From: Rosettibacter sp037481715
GTDB taxonomy: Bacteria; Bacteroidota; Ignavibacteria; Ignavibacteriales; Melioribacteraceae
Assembly: GCA_037481715.1 (NCBI GenBank)
Contig: JBBFLD010000002.1
Coordinates: 261,112-325,111 of the forward strand
DNA: 64,000 nt
Reading direction: 5' to 3'
Shown here: in pieces, positions 35,286 to 44,681 of the stretch
Position numbering within the stretch: the stretch's first letter is position 1
How the letters are laid out: every line of letters starts with the position of its first letter
Notes under the pieces: generated by a model
The model's database searches: none
The model's input: only the letters and a program-made list of their open reading frames with translations
Told to the model about the DNA's origin: nothing
Made by a program: the position numbers and the translations under genes

Positions 35286-36290
35286 TCAGTCTATGATTTT
35301 AGCTCTTTCAATTGATTCCTCAATTTTCTTAATAATCATATCAGCAACTTTCAGTGCTTTGAGTCCATCGGCTCCGGTAATCGGCGGTTTTGTATCATTC
35401 AAAACAGAATTAATAAAAAGCTGCAATTCATATTGCAATGGATTAATATTAATTTGAGATGGACTTTCATAAACTACAGTTTTCTTTTTATCTCCAATTC
35501 CGATTTCTCCAAGATTAAGATAACCGCCTTTTGGTAAATTGTCTGAAGACAAAAGTCTAATTATTTCTGTATGACCTTCAATAAAATCAATCGAGAAATA
35601 AGTATCACGTTGAAAGAGTCTCATTTTTCTCATTCGTTTTTGTGATATTCTGCTTGCAGTAACATTTGCAACTGCAAAATTTTCAAATTCAATTCTTGCA
35701 TTTGCTATGTCAATGTTGTTTGATACTACAGCAATACCGCTTGCTTTAATATCTTTTATCTCACTTTTAACAAGACTCAAAATTATATCAATATCATGAA
35801 TCATTAAATCAAGAACTACAGCTACATCAGTTCCTCTGGTATTAAATTGTGAAAGTCTATCTGATTGAATAAACATCGGATTCAAATCATATTTTTCGAG
35901 AGCAATTAATGCTGGATTAAATCTTTCGATATGTCCTACCTGCAGTTTAAGATTTTTCTCTTCAGAAATTTTTACAAGTTCTTCTGCTTCCCAGATATGA
36001 ACAGTAATCGGTTTCTCGACAAAAACATGTTTGTTAAATTCAAATGCTTTCTTAACCAATTCATAATGTGCACTTGTAGTTGCTACAATCACTACAGCTT
36101 CTGAATCTTCAAGAATTCGCTCTAGTTCTTGATATTGTTTTACATTAAACTCATCTGCTACATTTTTTGATTTGTTAAAATCTTTGTCATAAACTCCGAT
36201 CAACTCACAGTTATCAATTCCTTTCAATAATTTTACATGAACTTTGCCGAGATGGCCTGTGCCGATTACTCCAATTTTTACTTTGTTCAT
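35286..36290 (-). CDS. Gfo/Idh/MocA-family oxidoreductase
   Basis: A 334-residue NAD(P)-dependent oxidoreductase: GVIGTGHLGKVHVKLLKGI is the Rossmann start and HVFVEKPITVHIWEAEELV holds the conserved EKP lysine. Members oxidise sugars, inositols or UDP-sugars. Its start overlaps the Plug gene by four bases, and lptD follows, so a part in surface-sugar or lipid A sugar synthesis is possible but not shown by the sequence. Confidence 0.8.
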   Translation of the reverse strand: MNKVKIGVIGTGHLGKVHVKLLKGIDNCELIGVYDKDFNKSKNVADEFNVKQYQELERILEDSEAVVIVATTSAHYELVKKAFEFNKHVFVEKPITVHIWEAEELVKISEEKNLKLQVGHIERFNPALIALEKYDLNPMFIQSDRLSQFNTRGTDVAVVLDLMIHDIDIILSLVKSEIKDIKASGIAVVSNNIDIANARIEFENFAVANVTASRISQKRMRKMRLFQRDTYFSIDFIEGHTEIIRLLSSDNLPKGGYLNLGEIGIGDKKKTVVYESPSQININPLQYELQLFINSVLNDTKPPITGADGLKALKVADMIIKKIEESIERAKIID

Positions 36291-37522
36291 AATCCACCAC
36301 TGTTAATTTTTTTATAACCAATTATTTTATCATACCCGCCTTTTTCCGGAGTTTGATAATAAAGAAATACATGATAATCATTTTCAGTTTCCCAAAAGTT
36401 ACCTTCGAGAATATACCAATCTATATTTTTTATTTCGCCATCTGTATTTTCTGCAGTAACATATTGGTAATCATAAACTCCTCTTTTCAATTCTATAGTC
36501 AAGTTAAGCAAACCATTATCATCAAACATTTCGTAATCTGGCAAAACCTGCCAGTTATTAAAAGCACCTACAAGAAAAATAGAAGCAGTTAAATTTTCTG
36601 GTGGACGAATTCTGAAAGTTACATTCATATATTCTGCATAATCACTTTTATAATTTGTAAGAATTGAACCGCCGTTGTAATCTCTATTTCTTTTCTTAAA
36701 AAAGTTTGAAACTTCTATTCCATCATATTGTGCATTTACATTTTTTTGGTTGAAGCGGTTGATATCTCTCAAATCTGTTTGGCGATATTCATTGCCAGTC
36801 TTAATATTTTTTGCAATAAACAAAAATTTACTGCCACCATTCCATTCGTAATAATTTTGTTCGGTTAATTTTGCTTTATCTATAATGATTGGATAAGAAA
36901 TTTTTTTGTTTTCAATAATTTCTACTTGTTGAATATTTGATTCAAACAAAGTATCTGGTAATGTAAAAGATGTAAAAATTGTAATCGTTCTTCCTAATGC
37001 AGCAATTTCTGGAATTACATTTTCAATTCTATTTTTTGTAATGGAAATATTCATCTTTACTTCAGGAATTACTACAAAAAATTTTCCTTCTCCATAAATT
37101 TTATCCGGGTTTTGTGAATCAACAATAAAAAATTTCCATTTGCCCGAAAAAGGAAAAGTTACATTTTGATTCGGGAATACACCTGCGTAATGGTATCTTG
37201 CGTCAGTTACACGAAGAGGAAGTTTTTCTAACCATAAATTATATTCAGTATTATAGCCAATGTTAGCCAAAAAAATATTTTCATAAGGAATCCAATCTTT
37301 ATCGCAGAATTTGAAAACAATATTCAAATTAGGAGCATAATCTCCCTGCACATCGAATTCAATAGTTATAGTTTTTTTTGAAGAATCTGATTTGTCAATT
37401 ATCGGGAATGATATTTCACTTAATGAAGAATAAACACGAAGACTTTTTATTACAAAATCATTTGCATCAATTTTTATAAATAAAGCAAACAGCAAAGATA
37501 TAATTAAAAAATTTCTACACAT
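36287..37522 (-). CDS. Type IX secretion system Plug protein (DUF5103 family)
   Basis: A 411-residue protein with a signal peptide (MCRNFLIISLLFALFIKIDA). The body matches the DUF5103/T9SS-plug family: SLRVYSSLSEISFPIID, then KFCDKDWIPYENIF, YHYAGVFPNQNVTFPFSGKWKF and the C-terminal FLVGAFNNWQ...FWETENDYHVFLYYQTPEKGGYDKIIGY block. In Flavobacterium, Plug closes the periplasmic side of the SprA pore when no cargo is present, and sprA is in this same window. The start overlaps the end of the small gene upstream by 19 bases. Confidence 0.8.
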   Translation of the reverse strand: MCRNFLIISLLFALFIKIDANDFVIKSLRVYSSLSEISFPIIDKSDSSKKTITIEFDVQGDYAPNLNIVFKFCDKDWIPYENIFLANIGYNTEYNLWLEKLPLRVTDARYHYAGVFPNQNVTFPFSGKWKFFIVDSQNPDKIYGEGKFFVVIPEVKMNISITKNRIENVIPEIAALGRTITIFTSFTLPDTLFESNIQQVEIIENKKISYPIIIDKAKLTEQNYYEWNGGSKFLFIAKNIKTGNEYRQTDLRDINRFNQKNVNAQYDGIEVSNFFKKRNRDYNGGSILTNYKSDYAEYMNVTFRIRPPENLTASIFLVGAFNNWQVLPDYEMFDDNGLLNLTIELKRGVYDYQYVTAENTDGEIKNIDWYILEGNFWETENDYHVFLYYQTPEKGGYDKIIGYKKINSGGL

Positions 37523-37743
37523 TTTATCGAAGTAAATGGTACGAAAATGTTGTAAGTCTGTTCATCTCTTTTAGATTCGAGCAGCAAGCCGTCATCATAA
37601 GCTGCAATCAATTTACCGGTTTTAAAAACAATTTCGTAAAAGGTTGGATGTTCATTTTCGCTTTTTCCATAAACCACACCGTAATTTTCAAACATAGTTA
37701 TGTTCAGCATCTTGCCAATAAATTGAGACCAAGCTAATTTCAT
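37504..37743 (-). CDS. Small conserved-looking hypothetical protein
   Basis: A 79-residue soluble protein with no family I recognise. It reads like a small beta-barrel (FENYGVVYGKSENEHPTFYEIVFKTGKLIAAYDDGLLLESKR). A good SD (AGAGGAAG) stands before the ATG. Its end overlaps the Plug start by 19 bases, which suggests translational coupling. Confidence 0.65.
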   Translation of the reverse strand: MKLAWSQFIGKMLNITMFENYGVVYGKSENEHPTFYEIVFKTGKLIAAYDDGLLLESKRDEQTYNIFVPFTSIKCVEIF

Positions 37744-37841
37744 AATCTTCCTCTTTTAAAAATTGTTATAAATATTTATTCAAAAAGTATGGAAAAATGA
37801 AATCTTTTCCAATCATTTAGAGAAGAGATTAAAATTGATTA

Positions 37842-37875
37842 ATAAAAAAGCACAGAAACATAAAATTTCTGTGCT
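37842..37875 (-). terminator. Intrinsic terminator after the TSGGDI-repeat gene
   Basis: On the minus strand AGCACAGAAA (37875-37866) pairs perfectly with TTTCTGTGCT (37858-37849) around a seven-base loop and is followed by six T. It lies 30 bases after the stop at 37905. Confidence 0.88.
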
Positions 37876-37904
37876 CTGTGAATGGTCTTAATTGATTAAA
37901 AAAT

Positions 37905-38822
37905 TTATTTCTCTTTTAATGTAATATCGCCGCCGCTTGTTTTAGCTTCTAATTTTTCTCCACCGCTATTTAAATCAGCAATTAATTTTTGTTTTGTTAA
38001 TTTTTTTGTTTTGATATTCGAGAATTCGCATTCAATTTCGCCACCAAATGTTTCAAGAATTGCTGATGCATTTGTGTTAGATGGCAATACTAAAAATATA
38101 TCTCCTCCAGAAGTATTTGCTTTTATTCCATTAAAATTATTATCCAGAGAAATTTTAATATCTCCCCCAGAAGTAACAGCATTTATTTTCCCTTCTTTTG
38201 CATAAATATCAATATCGCCTCCTGATGTATTTACATCAATATTGCCAGAAACATTTTTGCATTCAATATTCCCCCCTGAGGTTGAAGCATTAAGACTTCC
38301 GGAAGAGTTAATTAATTCAATATCTCCGCCTGAAGTTTTAGCAATTAAATTCCCGGTTAAGTTGTTCAATTTGATATCACCGCCTGAAGAAGTTAAATTA
38401 AATTTACCATTTAAGTTTTCTGCTTCAATATCTCCACCAGAAGTTTCTATGTTTACATTAAAATTTTGTGGAACAAATGCTTCAATTTTCAAACTCAGTT
38501 CGCCCCATAAACCAAAAAATGAACTCATCTTTCTTTTTGCAATTACACGAATCTCACTTCCTGATTTTTCAATCAAGAAATTCATTCTATCTTCTGCTCT
38601 TTTATTCCCAATTATCATGATGTTAGCTTCATTTTTATCCCAGGATTTTATCTTTACATCTGCTCCCGAAGTTTCAATTGAAATTGTTTCGCCTTGATTA
38701 ACAATAAATGATTTTTCTTTTATTAATCTTTTTTCTTCTGCTTGAAGAGTAATGCTCATTACAAATAATGAAGCTATTAAAAGAAAAAATGTTTTCCCGA
38801 ACTTATTTTGTAATTCTTTCAT
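37905..38822 (-). CDS. Exported TSGGDI-repeat protein (DUF4097-like beta-helix)
   Basis: A 305-residue protein with a signal peptide ending near LQAEE. About ten copies of the motif (E/K/N/S)TSGGDI follow at spacings of about 16-20 residues (ETSGADVKI, ETSGGDIEA, SSGGDIKLN, KTSGGDIEL and so on to KTSGGDITL). This is the pattern of the DUF4097/DUF2807 group, thought to form right-handed beta-helices at the cell surface or in the periplasm. Molecular role unknown. It is a single-gene unit with its own terminator. Confidence 0.8.
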   Translation of the reverse strand: MKELQNKFGKTFFLLIASLFVMSITLQAEEKRLIKEKSFIVNQGETISIETSGADVKIKSWDKNEANIMIIGNKRAEDRMNFLIEKSGSEIRVIAKRKMSSFFGLWGELSLKIEAFVPQNFNVNIETSGGDIEAENLNGKFNLTSSGGDIKLNNLTGNLIAKTSGGDIELINSSGSLNASTSGGNIECKNVSGNIDVNTSGGDIDIYAKEGKINAVTSGGDIKISLDNNFNGIKANTSGGDIFLVLPSNTNASAILETFGGEIECEFSNIKTKKLTKQKLIADLNSGGEKLEAKTSGGDITLKEK

Positions 38823-38913
38823 TTCAAATCCTCCATTTTATTCATATCTTTAGACTAACATATTAAAAGAAAGTTACATTTATCACTTGAAAAACAATTA
38901 TAAATAAATTCTT

Positions 38914-39714
38914 ATGAGTGCCATAAAATATTTTTTCAATAATCTTTTATTTCTTTTTTTTGTTTTAATGTTAACACTTAATGCTCAGAATAAATATAAC
39001 ATATCGCAATTCAGTGATGAATCAATCAAATTCATCAAACAACCTTTAACATGGGAAAAGAAAGACTGGATAAAGCTTGGAGCTGTAAGTGTTGGAACAA
39101 TATTAACAATGTATATTGACCAGCCTGTTCGAGATGAGTACTTAATAAACAGAAATTATTATAAAAGTTTTCCAATCGAATTTGGAAGGAAGTGGGGAGA
39201 AATTTATACTACAGTTATTATTGGCGGAGCTTTTGGATTGTATGGTTTAATTGAGGATGATAATTCAACAAAAAGAATTGGATATGAGATATTTCAAACA
39301 GCATTTTATTCTGGAATTATTACTCAGTTCTTAAAAATTTCACTTGGACGAGCAAGACCTTTTACAAATAATGGTTCTAATTTTTATAAGCCGTTTACAT
39401 TATTTAATGATGATTTCCATTCGATGCCATCGGGACATGCAACACTTGCCTTTGCACTTTCAACAATATTGTCAGAAAATACTGATTCAAAATTTTTGAA
39501 AATAGCTGCATACATTCCTGCTGTTTTAACTGCTGTATCAAGAGTTTATCAGGATAATCATTGGACATCTGATGTTCTGCTTGGTGCTGCTGTTGGATAT
39601 TTTGTAGGTAACTGGGTGCATAAGATTCATGATTCTAAAGTTATGAATAATGAGAGCATTGAATTTTATAACACTCAAAATTTTCAATGGATTAGTATAA
39701 AAATTATTTTTTAA
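38914..39714 (+). CDS. PAP2-family membrane phosphatase
   Basis: A 266-residue protein with an N-terminal hydrophobic leader and the three PAP2 motifs: KISLGRARPF, SMPSGHATLAF and RVYQDNHWTSDVLLGAAVG, including the catalytic histidines. Such enzymes dephosphorylate undecaprenyl pyrophosphate, phosphatidate or lipid A; the substrate is not clear. It runs opposite to its neighbours, and its end overlaps the end of the next minus-strand gene by four bases. Confidence 0.85.
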   Translation: MSAIKYFFNNLLFLFFVLMLTLNAQNKYNISQFSDESIKFIKQPLTWEKKDWIKLGAVSVGTILTMYIDQPVRDEYLINRNYYKSFPIEFGRKWGEIYTTVIIGGAFGLYGLIEDDNSTKRIGYEIFQTAFYSGIITQFLKISLGRARPFTNNGSNFYKPFTLFNDDFHSMPSGHATLAFALSTILSENTDSKFLKIAAYIPAVLTAVSRVYQDNHWTSDVLLGAAVGYFVGNWVHKIHDSKVMNNESIEFYNTQNFQWISIKIIF

Positions 39715-40094
39715 TTAATAATTTTCTCCTGACTATATTTTAGAATTTCTTTATTAATTTTAATAATATTTTTGATTGCTTCCTCATCAATGCTTTCATT
39801 TTGTTGATGTGCCTCGTGAACAATTTTCTTAAAGTAATTTTCTAAACTTTCATCTACTTTATCTGAATCTAATACTTTTAATGCTTCTATATATAAAGGC
39901 TTAAGCCACAACTCTTGTTTGTCTATTTCTTCTTCGATTATTGGTTTTGCTTCCATAATTTTTTTCTCTATTACTTCTTCTATTGCTTTCATCCTTTCTT
40001 CTGTGTCCTTGCTTCTTAATCTTTCTTCTATGCTTTTACTCTGTCCATATAGCGTAAAAGTTAATATTAACATTATGATTACTGTTGTTCTCAT
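39711..40094 (-). CDS. Small exported HEAT-like protein
   Basis: A 127-residue protein with a signal peptide (MRTTVIIMLILTFTLYGQS) and helical repeats rich in Glu, Lys and Ile. The segment IEKKIMEAKPIIEEEIDKQ...LYIEALKVLDSDKV resembles IREYKVVEAIPLLEQYFFRQ...FLIALYELGSPNV in the HEAT-like protein at 44682-45872. It may therefore be a shortened paralogue. Function unknown. It is the last gene of the secreted-protein island. Confidence 0.6.
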   Translation of the reverse strand: MRTTVIIMLILTFTLYGQSKSIEERLRSKDTEERMKAIEEVIEKKIMEAKPIIEEEIDKQELWLKPLYIEALKVLDSDKVDESLENYFKKIVHEAHQQNESIDEEAIKNIIKINKEILKYSQEKIIN

Positions 40095-40107
40095 TTTTAC
40101 CTCTTAT

Positions 40108-40803
40108 TTATTTGATTAATATCATCTTCTTATTTTGATTTGCTTTGTTTGCCATTAATCTGTAAACATATATCCCACTCGATAAATTACTTCCATCAAA
40201 TTCTGCTTCATAGTATCCTGCTTTCTTATTTTCTTCAACAAGTGTTTTTATCTCTCGTCCTAATATGTCATATACTTTTATTTGAACTCTCCCTTCTTCC
40301 GGTATCTGATAACCTATTCTCGTTATCGGATTAAATGGATTTGGATAGTTCTGTTCTAATTTATATTCTTTTGGTGCTTCTACTTCTATCTTTATTATCT
40401 TTTCTTCTATTATTCCTTTATCATTACTTATCTCTAATTTTATCTCTTCTTCTTTGTTTATATCTGCTTTTTTATCTATAGAAAATTTGATTAACGCTAA
40501 TGCTTCGCCTTTGCTTGCTATCTCTTCTATTTCATTTTGCATCTCTTCTATTTTTATCCATTCTGGTTTAGTTGCTATCTCTACTCTTACTTCTTGCAGT
40601 TTTTCTTCTGTCTCATTTGCTATGCTTAATTCTATTATGTTCCCCTTGCTTCCAAATGGAATCTTATAAACCGACTGTGAGTAAATATCTGAACTTAATA
40701 GAATTAGCAGTATAGCTATGCATGGAATAATGGAATATTGTGGCAAAGCCATCCCCCTTGGGAAGAATACTGGAATGATGGGGGTGTGTCTTTCTTTTTT
40801 CAT
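40108..40803 (-). CDS. Secreted protein with T9SS type A sorting domain
   Basis: A 231-residue protein. The last about 85 residues are a classic T9SS C-terminal sorting signal: YKLEQNYPNPFNPITRIGYQ, IKVYDILGREIKTLVEE, GYYEAEFDGSNLSSGIYVYRL and a final KMILIK. The passenger between the signal peptide (ending near DIYSQ) and the sorting domain is only about 110 residues, so it is a small cargo. The first ATG is chosen because AAGGAGGTG precedes it, although this gives an unusually long 17-residue lead before the second Met. SprA at the left edge is the expected exit pore. Confidence 0.85.
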   Translation of the reverse strand: MKKERHTPIIPVFFPRGMALPQYSIIPCIAILLILLSSDIYSQSVYKIPFGSKGNIIELSIANETEEKLQEVRVEIATKPEWIKIEEMQNEIEEIASKGEALALIKFSIDKKADINKEEEIKLEISNDKGIIEEKIIKIEVEAPKEYKLEQNYPNPFNPITRIGYQIPEEGRVQIKVYDILGREIKTLVEENKKAGYYEAEFDGSNLSSGIYVYRLMANKANQNKKMILIK

Positions 40804-40871
40804 AGCACCTCCTTAGGCTTTCCCTAAAAAATTTATACATTACTTAAAAAAATTGCTTTTTTCTTTTAATT

Positions 40872-41912
40872 CTATTTATTCTTTTCTTCTTTCCTTATCT
40901 TTTTTACTTTATCTGGTAATTTTTCAACCAAATATTCTGTATTATATTTTAACAATGCATATGCTTCGCTGCTCATCCTTACCCCTTTCTTCCCTCTCTT
41001 CTCTTCTTCCTGACTTCGTTTCCATATCTTCTCTATTTTACTTAATAACTTCTCAAGTTCTTTTTTAGCTTTCAGAGAATCTTCTTTTTCTATCAATATT
41101 TTTGCTCTCTCTAATCTCTTTATTATGTTTTTTACTATTCCGTCTTCCGGTTTCTCATCTTCGTCACAATCTTCATCTCTCCCTTCTCTTCTTGGGTCCT
41201 TCCCTAACCAACCAATATCTCCACTCTGTTGTGTGTATGATATTAAGGTATCTATTAGTGCTTCTGTATTAAAAGGAACTGGTAAGGATACAGGTACTAC
41301 AGTTGTTCTCTTTACATGATTTGAAGGGAATACCTCCAATTTTGCAATTTCTTTTTCAAGGTGTTCTGGTGGTGGGCCATGTCTATATGAAAGTATGGGC
41401 GCTAATCCTTGAAAGTATGCAGCTCCAATACCTGGTATACCGTTGCTACCTAACGCAAATCCTCCTTTTTTCCACCCTGGCTCTAAGCCCTGATTACCAT
41501 ACCAACTCCATATCCTATTCATATATTCATGTTTATCATCAAACCCTTGTCGTTTTCTACCTAACCATTTTTGTGTTGATTTTTCCATTACATCAACTTT
41601 TTTACCAAATTGTATTCTAAAAACGATCAAATTCTGTTTACTTTTGATTCCATTTTCAATCTCATAATTATATATATACATACTACTATCTTTCTTAAAA
41701 TCTACCCATGCTCTTACACTTGGCTCTATCTTTGTTGCAGGCACAAAAATTTCTGTAACCAATGAATCTCTTTCACCTGTCTCCAAGTTTTCTCGCATAT
41801 ATTGTATTATGTAATTTCCTGTTGACGAATCATATATTAACGTATCCTGTTGAGCCTTTATAATCATAGTTACGCTGTATAATATGATTATATTAAAAAT
41901 TATTTTATTCAT
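40872..41912 (-). CDS. Exported hypothetical protein with FIMAH-like C-terminal helices
   Basis: About 346 residues from the Met at 41912, chosen because AGGAG lies eight bases upstream; a start at 41933 would add seven residues. A signal peptide (MNKIIFNIIILYSVTMIIKAQ) is followed by a region with no family I know. The C-terminus is a helical hairpin (NIIKRLERAKILIEKEDSLKAKKELEKLLSKIEKIWK...AYALLKYNTEYLVEKL) resembling FIMAH-type domains. IDTLISYTQQSGDIGWLG matches IDSLISYNNQCYNLGWIQ in the protein at 44682-45872. Function unknown. Confidence 0.6.
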   Translation of the reverse strand: MNKIIFNIIILYSVTMIIKAQQDTLIYDSSTGNYIIQYMRENLETGERDSLVTEIFVPATKIEPSVRAWVDFKKDSSMYIYNYEIENGIKSKQNLIVFRIQFGKKVDVMEKSTQKWLGRKRQGFDDKHEYMNRIWSWYGNQGLEPGWKKGGFALGSNGIPGIGAAYFQGLAPILSYRHGPPPEHLEKEIAKLEVFPSNHVKRTTVVPVSLPVPFNTEALIDTLISYTQQSGDIGWLGKDPRREGRDEDCDEDEKPEDGIVKNIIKRLERAKILIEKEDSLKAKKELEKLLSKIEKIWKRSQEEEKRGKKGVRMSSEAYALLKYNTEYLVEKLPDKVKKIRKEEKNK

Positions 41913-41929
41913 TTTAATTCTCCTATTTT

Positions 41930-43453
41930 TCATCTTCTATTTATATCCCAAAAGTATAGATGCCAGTGTTCATTATTTCTACCAGGATATTCTAAGTTAA
42001 CTTTATACACTCCATAATCTTCAGCAATGCTTTTAAATACTGGTATAACATTATTATCATATTTGCCATTCCTATTAATATCAACTATAAGTATATCACC
42101 TTTATCATATTCATCATTTCTATTCCTGTCAATAAACCTATCTCCTGGCATATTTGTACTTCTCACATCTACATCCAATCCTACTCGATGATATGTGTGT
42201 GAGCCTTTCCATTGACCATTTATATCAAACTTACCTCCATTTGATAAACTTATATCATTTATTGCTAATAATGATAAATTGGGAAATATTCTTCTATATT
42301 CTTTAGCTATGTTTTCAATGTTTTTTATAACATTAGGTGTTCCCCAATGATTATTATCTTTATCCATACACTCCGTTGGTATTTCTCTATCACTCGGTCC
42401 ATGATGATTACATGTGCCCCCAATTTTTACATAATATGGACTTTCTGGTAACAATTCTAATCCCTCTACTCTTACGGTTAACTTTGCCTCTGTTTCTTTT
42501 CCACTTCCTGCTATCTTTGCTATTATCTTCTCTATTCCTCCAAATTCACTTGCTGTATATTCCGTTTCATATACTCCATTTTCATCTGTCTTTCCTACTG
42601 TGATATTATCCTTAAACTTGCCTGCAGGTCTATTACCTCTGTGATCATGCCCACCACTCCCTTCTTCTGCTTCTGCTCTTAATTCAATTCCTATATCTTT
42701 TATTCCTTTTTCACTCCTTGTAACTTTTACCTTCACTTTTGTTTTATTATTCCCTCCAGTCCCTAATGGTCTTACTTCCTCTGGTTCTAAAATTATTTCT
42801 ATCTTCTTATCCGCCTCTTTTATTGTTATCTTAGTATTCCCTTCTATTTCTTTCCCTTCATATATAATCGTTGCTGTTATTGTTGCTATACCTTTTATTT
42901 CTTCATTCCCCATTAACTTTAATCTCTCTTTGTTATTTATCTTAATCAATGCATTTGGACTTTGAATCGTATTATTTGCTATATATTTAACTTCTCCGTT
43001 CTTTATCTCTTCGGCTCTTACTGTTATTGTCTGTCCACTATTATTTCTACTTTCTAATCTTCCTAATCTTGACCCTTCTTCATCTAATGTTAATGTAATT
43101 TCTGTGTCATCTGATATCGTTATTTCTTCTCCTTCTTTGTTTATTAACCTTACTTTTATTCTACTTTTTTCTCCTGTCTCTATTGTATCTGGACTGGCAT
43201 TAACTTCTAATTTTATTAGATTCTTTTTTACTATTAATATTTTTCCTATTCCTTCCAATATTTTTTCATTACTCTGTGTTACTACTCGTTCTTTTGTCTT
43301 TTTATTTATTGGTTGACTCTTCCCCAATAATATCCCTCTTGCTGTCGATGCATATATTTCTACTTCTACTGTGTCTTTCGGTATTTCTTCCTCTGCTATA
43401 AATCTAAATCCCTGTCTTACATAATAAAAATAATCCTCCCTCCTATTTTCACT
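41930..43453 (-). pseudogene. C-terminal part of an amber-split Ig-like/M15-type peptidase protein
   Basis: The frame is open from just after a TAG at 43454-43456 down to 41930, about 507 residues. A TTG at 43325-43327 is the first alternative start but has no good SD. Ig-like (Big-type) modules (LIKLEVNASPDTIETGEKSRI and later repeats) are followed by a metal-peptidase-like domain. Landmarks are SHTYHRVGLDVDVRS and NEHWHLYFW, with the Ca-loop-like DRNRNDEYDKGD and DINRNGKYDNN. This fits D-Ala-D-Ala carboxypeptidase/murein endopeptidase (M15-like) enzymes. The upstream gene is in the same frame, so both look like one 887-codon gene broken by the stop. Confidence 0.65.
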
Positions 43454-44593
43454 CTATGAATATAAATCTCCATATCTATAACCCCTTATTATTTCCACAT
43501 TAAATAATTCATCCTCATCAAATCCCTTTATCTCTCCTTCTTCTGTCCTCTCTTTCAATATTATTTCCGTACTCTCCCCAGGTCTTATTACATTCTTCTC
43601 AAATATTATTTCTATGCCAGCTGGTGGATTTGGATTGTGTTTTATGTAAAATTCTGCTATCACCTCCTTCGGCATTATATCTTCTGACATTGTGCTCATC
43701 CTTATTCTAACTTTCCCTCCTTCTTCAGGATTTTCTCCTTCTTCTGTAATAAAGTATAACCCTTTTCTTATTTCCTTATATGTTAATGATGAACTACTGC
43801 CAAGATAATTATTTCCTGCATCATACAAATTACCATACTCTGAGCCTTCTAAAATTTCTATGTAAAACATTTCATCATCATAGATTCTGCTCCCATTATA
43901 AATACAAAATATTTCTTCTACTGGACATTCATTCCGTGAACTTATAATATCAACTATGTTTTCTTCTCCATGCATTATTGTGTCCCTTGATACTGTCGCA
44001 TAAATAGTATGTGTGGCTTTTTTGATATGTGTGTGGACTACTATTCTGCTTCCTCGACTTTCTACTGTATATATTACTTCTTCTTCCTCTGTAGGTATTT
44101 CTCCAAATACTATTGTATAATCATAGTGATACATTGATACATAATATGGATTTTTATCACAATCAATGAATTTTATGCCCTCGTCTATTACATTCCCCTC
44201 TGAGTCTTTTGCCATTAGGTCTCTCCCCAGCACTGTAATCTCGTTGTATATTATCTGAGGTGGGTTCTCATATTCATTAAAATATTCCCGCATGAAATAA
44301 CAATATTCTGCACCCTGTATAATTCTAAATGTGTAATATTCATTTTCTTCTATTACATAATTACCTATATTTTGTCTTCCCGGATGAAGTGGATATTTCG
44401 AATCTGTCCATACATATTGAAGGTAATTTATACCATCTATATATGGATTAATTCTGTCGCATGGCATGTATCTGGTTTTTTGTTGTGTCGTGTTAAATGA
44501 ATTCTTTGTAACTCTTACTTTTTCTTTTATTACTGTTTGAGAGTAACTTAAGGAGGTTAATAAAATTAGAAATAATATCAGTTTACTCTTCAT
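43454..44593 (-). pseudogene. N-terminal part of the amber-split exported protein
   Basis: A 379-residue open frame with a signal peptide (MKSKLILFLILLTSLSYSQ) and GAGGG as SD. It contains repeated modules: MFYIEILEGSEYGNLYD...LYFITEEGENPEEGGKVRIRMST and then LFNVEIIRGYRYGDLYS, where the frame stops at TAG (43454-43456). The next in-frame codons (SENRREDYFYYVRQGFRFIAEEEIPKDTVEVEIYAS, split over several words) complete that second module. The stop therefore falls inside a domain. It may be a nonsense mutation, a sequencing error or true read-through. If intact, this is the signal-bearing half of a secreted cell-wall peptidase-like protein. Confidence 0.65.
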
Positions 44594-44681
44594 ATATTTG
44601 CCCTCATATGTAAACTATAATTACATTTTTAATATAATTACCCCAAGATTGTCAAGAAAAATTTTTATGTTACAAATTTTT

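Noticed and set aside
38011..38697. Plus-strand open frames with repeated SPPEV motifs
   Set aside because: They are the reverse-strand shadow of the TSGGDI repeats.
41930..43327. Independent gene starting at TTG 43325-43327
   Set aside because: No SD or signal peptide, and the frame continues upstream to the TAG with sequence that completes a domain of the preceding gene.
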